Shown here one piece after another: positions 12,573 to 23,707 of a stretch of 64,000 bases of DNA; the first letter of the stretch is position 1; each line of letters begins with the position of its first letter. The DNA comes from Geosiphon pyriformis. Lineage: Eukaryota; Glomeromycota; Glomeromycetes; Archaeosporales; Geosiphonaceae. The stretch covers positions 694,314-758,313 of the forward strand of contig JAAOMT010000675.1 of NCBI GenBank assembly GCA_016748015.1, read 5' to 3'. Both the position numbers and the translations under genes were made by a program. A model generated the notes under the pieces. That model did not search any database, was not told the DNA's origin, and saw only the letters and a list, made by a program, of their open reading frames with translations.

Positions 12573-13284
12573 CTTTCATTTAACCCAAAAATACAGTGAA
12601 GAAGATCCCGGATCTTTTGTAGATATTGTAGATAGAAACAGATATATACAGAAGAAAAAGATGTCAAAATTAACAAGAAATCATATAACAAATAAAGAGA
12701 AAAGAATTTTAACTGGGATCGATTTGAGAATTACGCTAACTGAAATATTTAATATTTTCTAATGGTTGAAGAATAATGCATTTAAAATGTAGTATACAAT
12801 TATCAAACTCTTTATTTCGTGCACATAACTTAATTTTATGTTACAATATTTAATTATTTCTACTTGTGTTAATATAAACAAATATTAAATAATATGAGTA
12901 ATTTTAAACTTAGTTATCATGTTTTCTAATTATTAATTACATGTATAAAAAGTTTGAACATATTAAAATAATAAAACATTTTTTCAAAAAATATTATTTT
13001 TATTTCTTATTTTTAAAAAGCATTTTAATTAATTTTAACATATGCATTTAATTATTAATTAATATAATCAATTAATATTTATTGTTACTTACAATAAAAG
13101 ATTTTACTGATGGCTGGTCACGTGCAGAAAAAAGCATGAGCTGCGTCTATTATAAGATGTTTTAATAGATAGCACAATATAAGATATTAAAGCAAAAATA
13201 AATCTATCACATGAACTGGAAATTTTCCTTCGAGATTTAATACAAAACCTTTCTTATTTACTTGTGCTGGTTTACTCAAGGAAT
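12573..13284. other. Intergenic spacer between CCCH gene and MRD1
   Basis: AT-rich DNA with no open frame worth calling beyond a 78-codon shadow that starts inside the upstream gene. The last 200 bases (from about 13,090) are more mixed in composition and contain a GGTCACGTGC block near 13,115 with the core CACGTG, a plausible bHLH-type promoter site for MRD1. No repeat or RNA gene seen. Confidence 0.4.
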
Positions 13285-16200
13285 ATGTAAATTTTTAATT
13301 TGTCGCTATGTTATGTGTTTTGTAAATACCAAGTCCGCAAATACTTATTTTACTTTATCACCTTAATAGGTCTTCTCGTCTAATCGTAAAAAACCTCCCA
13401 AGTAATCTATCTGATAATAGGTTTCGTCAGCACTTTGCCGCCAAGGGAGAAGTGACTGACGCTAAAATAATGCGCACAACGTAAGTTCTGAGTTTTTTAA
13501 ACGTTGGCAGCCAGAAATTTGGAATTTCTAGGTTATTTTAATTTGATTTCGAAGGCTAGGTCCAATTTTTGTGATCTTGCAAAGAATCATTCACGACTGG
13601 GATTTTATATAATTCAATCGATTATATTTTGAAATTGGTGATCTGATATTGAAGCCGAATAATTTTTTACCAAATGTTCATTTTGGGTAATCACAATAAT
13701 TAACTAGCGACGGCACCTCACGTCGTTTTGGTTTCATTGGATATCGCAATCAAAAAGAAGCCCAAGAAGCAATGGAATATTTCAATAACACTTATGTTGA
13801 TACTTACAAAATTTTGATCGAACTCGCAAAACCAGTAAGTAGAAATATGGGATTATTTTTTGACTTTTATTTTATTTCACCATACCAATCATTTTCATTG
13901 TTCCCAATATTGAATTTTAAAATATCAAGGTGAATGATCCATCTCTTCCGCGACCTTGGAGTGCGCATAGTTTTGGCTCCGCGTTTTGTAAACAGCAAAA
14001 TCAGGATAAAAATGAAGGCTATTCTAGTAATTTGAAGAAAGTATCGCAATTTAATTCAAATCTTCAAAAGCAAGAATATAACGATGCAAAAGATACAGCT
14101 TCAAATGAAAAACTAAAAGAATACTTGGAAGTGATGCAACCACGTACGAAATCCAAAACATGGGGAAACGATGATACTGGATATCTTACAGAGGATCCTG
14201 CGGATATTGAGGGTAAAAAGGTTAATCGAGAAATAAAAAAGGGGAGTAAAGTAGGGATTAATAAACAAGAACAAATTGGTGTTTATGTCGAGGGTGAATT
14301 CGATGAAGATGAATTTTACGAAGATCTTCCTTCCCTTAAGAATAAAGGGCGGCAGACAGAAACTAAAGAAAAGAATTCTACATCGAAAAGCCAGAAAAAG
14401 AAAATAATTCAAGATAAAAGTAAATCTCAAAAAAGTCAAAATTTCATCACAAAATCTGATGACAGTTCAGAAAATGATATAGAATCATTAGGCAAAAAAG
14501 TTTCTTCTATCTCGAATCTTGGTGGATCAAAGGTCCAAATCAAATATGAAAATAATTCCGACGACAATAATGAGCCGGATGTATGTACATCTTGATGCCT
14601 CAAAAGCATTGACATTTTTCATTTGTATCTCGCTCATTTAAGTTGATTTGACTAACCAGACCACCCAAGATTATGAATCCTCTCATGAAAACGCTTCATC
14701 TAGTGATTATATTGAAGAGGAAGAGAACGATGAAGAAACTCAAACATTAGAAACAGTACAAGATTCAAAATATTCTCAGAATATATCAACTAACGAAAAG
14801 CCTTCAAAACCTCAAGCTAAGCAACATGAGGTTCCTCCTGAGGAAACTATTGCTGATACCGGGCGTCTTTTTGTTCGAAACCTACCTTATATTTGTACAG
14901 AAGATGATTTAAGACGCGTATTTAACCCATTTGGGCCTTTGGCGGAAGTAAGTTCTTTTTGCTCTTTAGCTCGGGATCTTTTTCTTTTTCAAGTCTGATT
15001 TGCCGCACCGTTAGGTTCATATGCCAATTGATCGCGAAACAAAAATCCCTAAAGGCTTTGCTTATATACTTTACCTGATCCCCGAACATGCTGTTAAAGC
15101 CTTTATTGAATTGGACAATCAATTTTTCATGGGTAGGTTATTGCATATTTTACCTGCTTGGGAAAAGTTGGATACCAACCGCAAAGTTGGACAATCCTCC
15201 TTGAGTTTGAAGGAAAAAAAGGAGATGAAACAGAAATCTGAAGCCTTTAATGACTTCAATTGGAATACATTATACATGAGTGTAAGATTTCCATTTCAGA
15301 ATGGATAGTGTTGAGCTCGAGTTTCTTTTCATTCTGAATTCTTTTCCACAAAAACTTTCTACAGACTGACGCTATAGCAGAATCAGTTGCCCATCGCTTT
15401 AATATTAAAAAATCTGATATTTTGGATCCTGAGTCAGATAATATGTCGACTCGTCTTGCTCTAGCTGAAACCCACATAATACAGGAGACTAAATCATACC
15501 TTGAATCACAGGGATTAGTTTTAGCTGCTTTCTCCAGTAAAGAACGAAGTGATACCATTATATTGGTCAAAAATATTCTTTATAATACGACCAAGGAAGA
15601 GCTAAACCAGCTCTTCGGATGGTACGGGGATATTGGTAGGGTATGTTCAAGATTTTGCTTGTACAGCTTTCAATAAAGCTAATTTTGTATCACCTCGTTT
15701 CTTCTTATTAATCGGGTCACCTTCTATTTTTAGCTGATATTACCTCCTTCCAAAACTATGGCTGTTGTTGAGTTCTTACATCCAACGGAAGCCAGAGTTG
15801 CTTTCGCAAGTTTAGCGTACAAACATTTCAAGGGCATACCTCTTTATCTTGAGAAAGCCCCAGCCGGGTTATTAATATCTCAATCAAATGAGGAGAATTC
15901 CAATAATGATATTGCTACTACGACAAAATCACTTGCCTCCTCTGATTTCGTTGAACCTTCACTGGAAAAAGAAGATATGGATCTTGATGCGGTCGAAACT
16001 GCGACATTATTCGTAAAGAACATAAGTTTCAATACAACGGAAGAAGAGCTTCACACTATATTCAAAAACACCCCTGGAATGAGATCTGTAAAAATAAAGA
16101 TGAAGAAGGATCCCAAGAATCCAGGGGCAAAATTGAGCATGGGTTTTGGATTCATCGAGTACGATAACATGAAAAATGCAAAAAATGCATTAAAATCCAT

Positions 16201-16869
16201 GCAGGTAGGAATACATTTTTTTCTGTTTATTGAGGCTTTATTTTAAATTGATTTCTCACTTTTATTACTTGATAACTTAATAGAATTATGAACTAGATGG
16301 CCACGCTTTGCAGTTGAAATTTTCTAGTCACATCAATAACCCTATGGCAAAACGACTTCAGGAAAAGCAAGAGAGTAAAGGAAAAAAGGCTTCGACCAAA
16401 ATCATCGTAAAAAACCTTGCTTTTGAATCAACCAAAAAAGACCTAAAAGAACTATTTGGGTATTAGTTTCATGCGAATTTCTTCCCAGTATTTTATTTCA
16501 TATTTACCTCTTGTAATTTGGAAATCAATTTCTTTAATATACCTTGAATCAAATAGTGCCTTCGCACAAATCAAATCCCTTCGAGTTCCAAAGAAATTTG
16601 ATGGGACATCGCGCGGATTCGCATTTATCGAATTCCTTACCAAACGTGATGCTCAGAATGTAATGGAGCATCTCAGCGCGACACATTTGCTAGGTCGACA
16701 TCTGGTGCTAGAGTATGCAGAACAAGAACAAAATGATGTAGAGATGTTACGAGAAAAAGTTGTCCGAGATTTTGCGTTTCGTGAAGCTGGGAGTGACGGG
16801 CGAGCGGCAAAAAGAAAGAAAGTGGACTTAGAAGAGTGGACTGCACAAATGGGGTCAAATGAAGATTGA
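13285..16869 (+). CDS. MRD1: MRD1, five-RRM rRNA processing factor
   Basis: Exons: AT at 13285-13286, then 13370-13480, 13708-13834, 13930-14584, 14643-14947, 15015-15281, 15365-15640, 15734-16204, 16284-16459, 16557-16869. All junctions keep frame (2703 nt, 900 aa, close to yeast Mrd1 at about 890). RRM1 is at residues 1-80 ([16 protein letters not shown]), RRM2 about 375-455 ([16 protein letters not shown]), RRM3 about 550-630 (IILVKNIL), RRM4 about 670-755 ([15 protein letters not shown]) and RRM5 about 775-855 ([16 protein letters not shown]). An acidic/Lys-rich linker lies between RRM1 and RRM2. Mrd1/RBM19 binds pre-rRNA and U3 snoRNA in the nucleolus for early 18S processing. The start is split by an intron in this model. 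The alternative is ATG 13308 with a 48-nt intron, giving a slightly longer N-terminus. The 14584 donor (GTACAT) is chosen by frame. Confidence 0.92.
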
Positions 16870-17368
16870 CCAGGGCTTGTTGGTCAACAGGTTTTGATTA
16901 TAATCGAGCATAGTTAAGGCAATGGGAGTCTAGTGAAAATTCTGTTGGTAATATTGAGATAGGTGGAGGGTTAATTTCAAGGTAGTTTTTGTTTGCCAGT
17001 TCCCCTCTAGAACAATAAGTGCCTGCAATTATTTCTATTTAAGTTGTACCAAAAAAACATTTTAATATCATTTTTAAACCGATTCAAAATATATTTTGAG
17101 ACTCAATTCCAGCTTTCTATTTAATGTAATATCTGAAAAGTAATTTGGAAATGGCGTGTAGTAATTATTTGGGATCCGATACTATCATTTTTTCAATGTC
17201 ATGAGGTTTACATAAAAATTAATAAATATATACACAAAATTTCGGGGGGCTATAGGATTATATTTAATATATAAAAGATGGGAAATGCAATTAGCATAAT
17301 CAAGCCAAGAACTTATTATGCGAGTCTTGATCTCGATTGTTTTCTTTAACATTTGGTTGATTAAATCT
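16870..17368. other. Convergent 3' intergenic region MRD1/YSC84
   Basis: About 500 bases between two convergent genes. A short inverted repeat (TTGACCA...TGGTCAA) straddles the MRD1 stop at about 16,866-16,890. Several AATAAA-like words could serve poly(A) addition on both strands. No coding potential seen; an open minus-strand frame at 17185-17385 contains the last YSC84 codons out of frame. Confidence 0.5.
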
Positions 17369-19273
17369 TTATTGTAGCTCGACATAATTAGCAGGAAACT
17401 GAAAAAGGAAGGTGAATTAGCAATTATTCAAAACGGAAAATTCATTTAAATAAAAACTTCTTATTACAATTCCTTCTTTCCCGTTGCATTTTCCGGTCCA
17501 CCAGTCATTGACACTGTCAGATTTTTGTGTTATGATAACAATATCATCCTTTGAAAATCCGAGGTCCCCTGGTTGTTCCCCAACAAAATCAAAAAGTGCT
17601 TTAGCAGTGATCTGTTTTGGTTGGCGTACCGGAGGCTTAGGCGCAATAGGAGGTTTATAACCACCAGTCTTATTTATTGCTGAAAAAGAACGCTGGACCG
17701 GTGTCGTAATTTTATCTTCATTTTTAAGATTAGAGTAAGGTGGAGGTTGACTGAATCGATATGAATTACTTGCAGTGTTTGGTGAACGTGGACCATTAGT
17801 TCCTACAGGGATCACCGCATTTGTAAGGGTTGAAGAACGGGAGGCTTTTGCATTAAGAGCTCTGTAAAGAATGTCCGCTTCTGGTGGGGGCGCCACTTGG
17901 CCTGAAAGGAGTTCCTTAACACTAACTTTTCGATGATAAAATTTTGCGTTGGCATCTTTGCGCTCAATAACCACAGAGCCTTCGATTGAAACACCTAAAC
18001 AAATTAAATAAAAAGTCTCAACATAAAATTTTCAAAATAAGGCATAATATTTATACATACGGTAAGGATATACAAGTTACCTGCAAACAATCCTCTTGTT
18101 TTACTTGAGAATGTCCCAGGTTGAATTAAGATGGAATATTTGGAAATTCATCAAAGAATGAAATTTAGTTAAAACCCTACCTGTAAGAGAATATAGCTGC
18201 TACACTTCCCAAAGAGACTGAACCTGCGCCTTCAGCCGTTCGGCCAATTGGCCCAGCAGCAACTAAAAAGTGATAAGAATTTTTAAGGAAAGTGAAAAAT
18301 TGGAAAGCAAAAAAAATACTCATTGAATTACCAGACAGGTTCCCGCCCAAAGTCACATTTCCACCATGCATAAATGATTTCACGGCATCTCGACTATTTA
18401 ATACAATTACAAAATCCGTGACTTCAGCTCCGATTTGACCACCAAAACCCTATTAAATTTATGATAATTACTAAAAAAGAACTTAAATTTTACGAAATAT
18501 TCAAAATAATTACCATGCCACCTGTACCAATTGCTGAGGGAGCGGACCATGCTAAAAATGATTGGTCAGAAGTATTTTAGAAAAAAAGTGGGAAAATGAC
18601 ATATTATCAATAAAAAAGATTCTTACACCCATCCTCAAGCCTATGCGTTCAAGAGATTGTAAAGCCAATTTTGATAATTTTTTTTTCGGTGTCAAGACTT
18701 GATCAGGCCTGAGAAAAAGTAATTGGAAATTTGACAACATTGATGGTTTCGTTTACCTTGCAACTACCAAGCCGAATCCTATTCGTCCAGAAAAAAGAAA
18801 CCCTGCCTTTACTACAGTAAATATAGCAAATCCTTTGGCCTTCTGCAAAATATTCGAAGGAATGACTTTGTCGGGACCCTGATCGAAAAAAGAAACAAAT
18901 GAAATCCCTAAATTGTTCTCGGTTAATAATTCAATTTCGGAATAAAAGGATAACATACTTTAGCCGCAATAGGGTCTATTTATTGTGGGAATTGAAGGAA
19001 AAATTTTAGATCAAAATGGGAGATTGGAAAGGGCTTTTTTCTAAAATGCCCTTTCATAATAAAAACTTTTCCAAAATGTCAAAATCAGGTAGCAAACTAA
19101 GTTGAAAGGCTCACCGATAAAGCCGTTCAGAATTTTAGAGGCTTTTCGGCACTCGCCTATTTTTTCATATCAGAAAAAAATGAGCTGAGCTTTTTGCGAA
19201 GAACTAATGAATAAAAATAATTATGAAATTTCTGTCTACCACCAAGATCTGTTGGTAAGGGGGAATTGACCAT
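17369..19273 (-). CDS. YSC84: YSC84/SH3YL1-type SYLF and SH3 protein
   Basis: Eleven exons on the minus strand: 19240-19273, 19115-19156, 18959-18975, 18757-18878, 18629-18708, 18514-18551, 18332-18449, 18181-18262, 18081-18103, 17468-17994, 17369-17398. The sum is 1113 nt and closes exactly (370 aa). The N-terminal SYLF (Ysc84) domain spans about residues 1-215: MVNSPLPTDLGGECRKA, GFAIFTVVKAGFLFSGRIG, GFGGQIGAEVTDFVIVLN, GPIGRTAEGAGS, GVSIEGSVVIERKDAN. A Pro-rich linker follows. A C-terminal SH3 (ALFDFVGEQPGDLGF, DWWTGKCNGKEG, FPANYVEL) reaches the last residues. The family binds phosphoinositides and F-actin and works at cortical endocytic patches with Las17/WASP partners. Two exons are only 17 and 23 nt. 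The last exon carries the end of SH3. Confidence 0.95.
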
Positions 19274-19486
19274 TGCCTTCGAGTTCGACTTTCAACACCT
19301 AAATTCAAAATGGGAAATTATAAAAAAAGGATTATAATAGGAAAATCAGGGAAAATTCTGTGTAGAACATTTAATTTTACTTCCATGATCTCATTCCAAG
19401 AAATTTGAGTTACATCTAGTTAAATTGGATAAATACTCCTGAGTTCGTATAAGAATATAGGAAAGATTGACCGGAGAAAACTTTTG

Positions 19487-19988
19487 CTATCTAAACAGTT
19501 GCACCAAGCAAAAAGAGGATTTCGGGTCCTCTCTTGATTTCCAACCTACAAACCTCTCAGGGTCAACTTCTATTGGAACGGGGAAGTCTTCAAAGGTGTC
19601 GTTACCCGTCCACCATTTGCCTTCGACCTCCTCCAATGCATCTTCCTCCATTCTACAAAACTCGTAGTTCTCTTTGACGATGAAACCTACAACGAGCACG
19701 AACTTTCTCAAGACGTTCTTACCATCAATGATGTCTTCACCTGTAGAATGCAAGGATGGCGAGCATCTAATTACAGAAGAGAGGGCCAGAACAAGCAAAA
19801 AGCGCAAGACAGTCTCGCATATACCATGAAGGATTGTGCGTCTGCAGAGTGAGATTCACCGAAAGGTGAGTACCTGGTGTGGTAATATAAAGAGCATCGC
19901 CGGGTCTGAGGTGTACAACTTCAGAATTGCGGGGCTGTAATGGACAGAGATGAAAATGGGCATTACCTGATCCTCTCCCGAGGGTCAT
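19487..19988 (-). pseudogene. Unrecognised coding remnant, cupin/JmjC-like hint
   Basis: Two overlapping minus-strand frames look protein-like but do not join cleanly. The first (19988 to 19767) contains NAHFHLCPL and VVHLRPGDALYITTPGTH, reminiscent of the barrel of cupin_8/JmjC oxygenases. The second (19807 to 19487) has ILHGICETVLRFLLVLALSS followed by an acidic tail with EGKWWTGNDTFEDFPVPIE. Base composition is less AT-rich than the surroundings, as in the real genes. No splice pair brings both into one frame with introns of usual size, so this may be a frameshifted gene or have unusual exons. I do not recognise the family with confidence, and the JmjC idea is a guess from the PGDxLY word. 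Confidence 0.35.
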
Positions 19989-21571
19989 ACAGGAGATATT
20001 AATCTACTTACCACTATTTTTGAAAGAAAACCAATTAATTCGGCGAGTATAGCTACTCTCTCACAATTTAAAAAGCGATTCAACTCTTCGACACTTTTTC
20101 AATTACAAAGCTAAAATAGCTCATTAAGAAAATTTTCCCATATTAGCAGCGACCGAAATCTAACTTAAAAGCCAATTGTATAATCATGTCAGAGTCGTTG
20201 TATTTACTAGATTTTCAAACTCTTTTTTGGACATTCAAAATAAAACATGAAATGTTAATTTCTTTGTATTGTGGTATTAATTAGTGATTATTAAACTTGT
20301 TTGGTATTTTTTAACGCATTATCATTGAAAGTTTTCCAGATTTTTACTGTGAGGCTGTTGTTTTAATATCTAATTTTTAAAATCAATTAACAATTTATAT
20401 ATAAAAAACATTAAAATTCCAATAAATTATTGTTTTTAAGTCTAATATTATTTTAAATAATTTATAATTACATTTAGTATTGTAAATAAAACGAACCATT
20501 CATAACTAATTAACATTTTGTTAAGATAATAGTATTAAATATTTGCATATCTTTAAAAATGTTTTACAGTTTGAAAACTGATTAAGCATAAATATGATAA
20601 TAATGTTAAATTAAATTGATTATATTACATAATATTTAAAAATATGTTTTTAATAAAATAAGTAATTTTAAAATTTTAAACTGGTTGTAATTAAGATAAC
20701 ATTATAATTGTTTTTAACTTTGAAAATTTTTTTATTGTTTTTAGTTATAATTTAATATGATATTAATTTAAATATTTAATTTAAATTATTATATAATCAA
20801 ACAATTAAATTCGAAAAATAATTATTAAATTAATTTTTATATACTTTTGATATAACAATAATTAATTTAAATGTAAGTACATATTATTTTAAATTTATAT
20901 TACATTATTGCTTAATAAAATATTTAATAATTTATAAATAATTATTATTTTTAATTATGTGATATTTGTATTAAATTATTTAATATTCCATTTTTAATGT
21001 TATTGATTTAAATTTGAGAAAACTATTTGGTATGAAATTATCAAAATTTATTCGATTTTTCTTAAACAATACGCTTTTATTAATGATAAGCAAGGTTTCC
21101 CGGTCTAAATTGTTGATAATATTTTTACCTAATATATTGATTTCTTTTCTCCAATAACAATCAATCTATAGTAGATTTTTGAGCCAAATCTAAACTTTTC
21201 AGTTTATTATAGATACTTTGATTTTGTTTTCCTTGCAGATTAAACAATGGAATATATCCGAAGAGATGTTTTAATGCAATTCTTAATTGCCAACGCATTT
21301 TTCACACACATCCTTTCGGCTAGTGCAATGAAATATTTTTACTTGATATCAGATCTCCCAGTCGATGGCTCCATCTTCACATACTTATTTATACAAATTT
21401 CCCAGTCACGAGGCAAAGTCCCTTTATCAAATACCCCACTCAACTTCAAGGAAAAAATACTATGCATTCGATGAAGATGCTATCGCAAAATAAAGAAACA
21501 ATCGAAGGACAATTCTACATCATAGCCGAATAAATTACGCAATTTTTTTTTGTTATAGGTTTCATTTAATC
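19989..21571. other. AT-rich spacer downstream of APC10
   Basis: About 1.6 kb, very AT-rich between 20,200 and 21,000. It could hold the upstream part of the remnant ending at 19,988, since 20,000-20,160 is more mixed. A 75-codon plus-strand frame at 21247-21474 has no recognisable content. No repeat pairs, RNA gene or terminal inverted repeats seen. Confidence 0.4.
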
Positions 21572-22689
21572 CTACCGTATCGTCGCGAAAGGTTCAAATT
21601 CTGGAGTAGAAAATGGAATTTCATCGTCTGAGTCATCATCAGGGAATGCAGGTCTACGTGAGTTGAAAATATGAAGGTTAAACTCAATCAATATGATTTC
21701 TCATCCAAATAAACATAAGGGCTTACAATTTTGGAGCAAACACTTTGACCTGTCGAATATGCGTATCCTTTCCATTTTGATGGTTTGACTTTATCATGAT
21801 TTGAAAGAGGTACGCGCCCACAGGTCTACTCCTTCGACTTGCAATAGATTTTAAGACAAAATCCCAATTGTTTTTAAACCGTTTCTCATATGATTAGCAG
21901 CTCAATACATACATGACTTACCTCAATACTTGATCTCCACTAAGCTGAATATCTACCCAAGTCGAAGGTTCTGATAATTCAACTGTCCGTAAATCCTGAT
22001 ATGAAATTGCAAGGAATTTTATGAAAACCGGGAATTAAGCAGCGATAGTTGAATAAAATTAATACCTGAAGATCGCCAAAGGTTGTCCCCGCTTTTATAG
22101 TGATCTTGTTTGGGGTATAACTTTCATCATTTTTGAAATCAACGTACAAAGAAATTTGCTTGAATATTGTTTATAAAATTAAAAGGGATTTTATTATGAA
22201 CGACCAATAAAAATTATGGAATGAGTCGAATTAGCTTCTTTATCCCATCTCAAAAATCAAATCAATCGAGAAAACTCACGACAACATAGACTTTTTGGGG
22301 GAATTGAACATTAATTAAGTGGGGTTGGGTACCATCTGATCTAAAAGGGGAAAATAACTAGTTACTCAAAGAGCATCAAAATCAAAATATTAAGAATCTG
22401 GTCTTTATTGAGACCTACTGCCAATAGGTCAGGAAATTCTCATCTCGCAGGTTTTCTACCCCATTACCAGGTTTCCAGCTTGATAACGACCATGTAGCTA
22501 TTGAACCTATTTCCCTTAATTCTTTGATCCAAGAAAATTTTTATTAGACCACAGATATTTATCCAAACTAAAAAAACAAGTTGACTGAATGATCTTTTTG
22601 CCACCTTCATGTTTCCAAGCGCTTTTTATGTGTTTTTTTTCTCTTCTTGCAGCCAATTGTGGATCTTCGTCAGCAACTCCGTTGCTCAT
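21572..22689 (-). CDS. APC10: APC10/DOC1, anaphase-promoting complex subunit
   Basis: Seven exons on the minus strand: 22605-22689, 22419-22521, 22280-22340, 22066-22158, 21922-21995, 21727-21837, 21572-21653. Total 609 nt, frame closes (202 aa; family about 185-200). The DOC domain is unmistakable: [69 protein letters not shown]. The protein ends in Ile-Arg, the IR tail that docks APC10 on Cdc27/APC3. An acidic stretch (DDDSDDE) precedes it. APC10 helps the APC/C bind D-box substrates for ubiquitination in mitosis. The first intron begins GTGGCA, a weak donor, but is needed for frame. ATG 22704, five codons upstream in the same frame, is an alternative start. The gene is divergent from the membrane protein at 23.7 kb. 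Confidence 0.95.
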
Positions 22690-23707
22690 GAGTACTGGAA
22701 CCAACTTTGATATCGGTTTTCAAATACACTGTTATTCGAGATTGATTTTGTATTAAATAAATGACAATGATTTAAATTTATATGTTCTGATTAGATGATT
22801 TATAATTAATTCCTTAAACAGGTGGTGATTCTCAATAGGTCTAAACATACAATTATGGTGATAATGATGGAAGTTTCTAGTTTTTAGCTTTTTTTCATTT
22901 CAAAAAGCAAACATTAAAATTTGGTTAGTTTTTATTTATAAACACTTAGCATAAGAAAACTATTTTCTTGATAAGGTATTAACATAAATATTATTTTTAT
23001 GCATGTTTATGTTATAATACATATATTAAATATTTTATGTATAATTAAAAACATAATTTCAAAATTATTTAAAATTATTATGATGATAAAATATGAAAAA
23101 AACAAATTCAATTAAATATTAACATATATATATTATTATGTATAAAAATATATTATGATTAAAAAAAGTTTATTGAATTAAAATAGTTTTTATATTGAAA
23201 ATTATATTGTTTAACAATATTATTAGGGAATTGCTAAATCGACCCACCCTTTTTGCTAAATCGACTCACCCACAACACGTGATATTAAAATATATAGAAT
23301 TTTAATATTTAGTTATTAGTAATTCTAATAAATATTAGTTTAATTAAAATAAAAAATAACTTTTTCTTATATAAAATTGAATATGGATTATATATTTAAT
23401 TTTTATTATGCCTTAAGTAATTTTTAGTTTTTTATAATTAAAAAACACTTCGTTAATTTGTTCCTATATATAGTTGAATACGAAACTATGACGTAAAATA
23501 ATATCACGTGTTGCGGGTGGGTCGATTTAGCAATTCCCTATTATTAATTTTCATGCAATAAAAAACGATTATATAAGTTATCACGGAACTATCATGTGAC
23601 TGGAGAATATCAAAGGTGATATTTCCACGCACTATTTTTAAAATTGAGTTTCCGTTCTCGACTTATAATTCTTCAAATTCGCGACTTTCAAGCTCACTAA
23701 CGCAAAA
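22690..23707. promoter_or_regulatory. Divergent promoter region with MITE insertion
   Basis: About 1 kb separates the start codons of APC10 (minus) and the membrane-protein gene (plus). It is AT-rich with no open frame. A 313-bp inverted-repeat element sits at 23,226-23,538, ending 170 bp before the plus-strand ATG. It brings a CACGTG palindrome in each arm. A mixed-composition block at 23,580-23,700 next to the ATG is probably the native promoter and leader of the plus-strand gene. Confidence 0.5.
23226..23538. mobile_element. MITE with long terminal inverted repeats
   Basis: The left end GGGAATTGCTAAATCGACCC and the right end are exact reverse complements over 24 bases. The inverted repeat then continues through CAACACGTGATATT after a 23-bp internal partial duplication found only in the left arm (second GCTAAATCGACTCACCC). 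It is flanked by the identical octamer TATTATTA on both sides (23218-23225, 23539-23546), consistent with an 8-bp target duplication of the hAT type. The AT-rich context makes the duplication length uncertain. The core is AT-rich with no coding. Non-autonomous: mobilised, if at all, by a transposase encoded elsewhere. Confidence 0.85.

Noticed and set aside
13867-14439. Minus-strand frames with hydrophobic content across MRD1
   Set aside because: Antisense shadows of the Lys/Asp-rich MRD1 linker.
21247-21474. 75-codon plus-strand open frame as a small gene
   Set aside because: No recognisable domain or splice context, sits in AT-rich spacer; the start is plausible but nothing else supports it.
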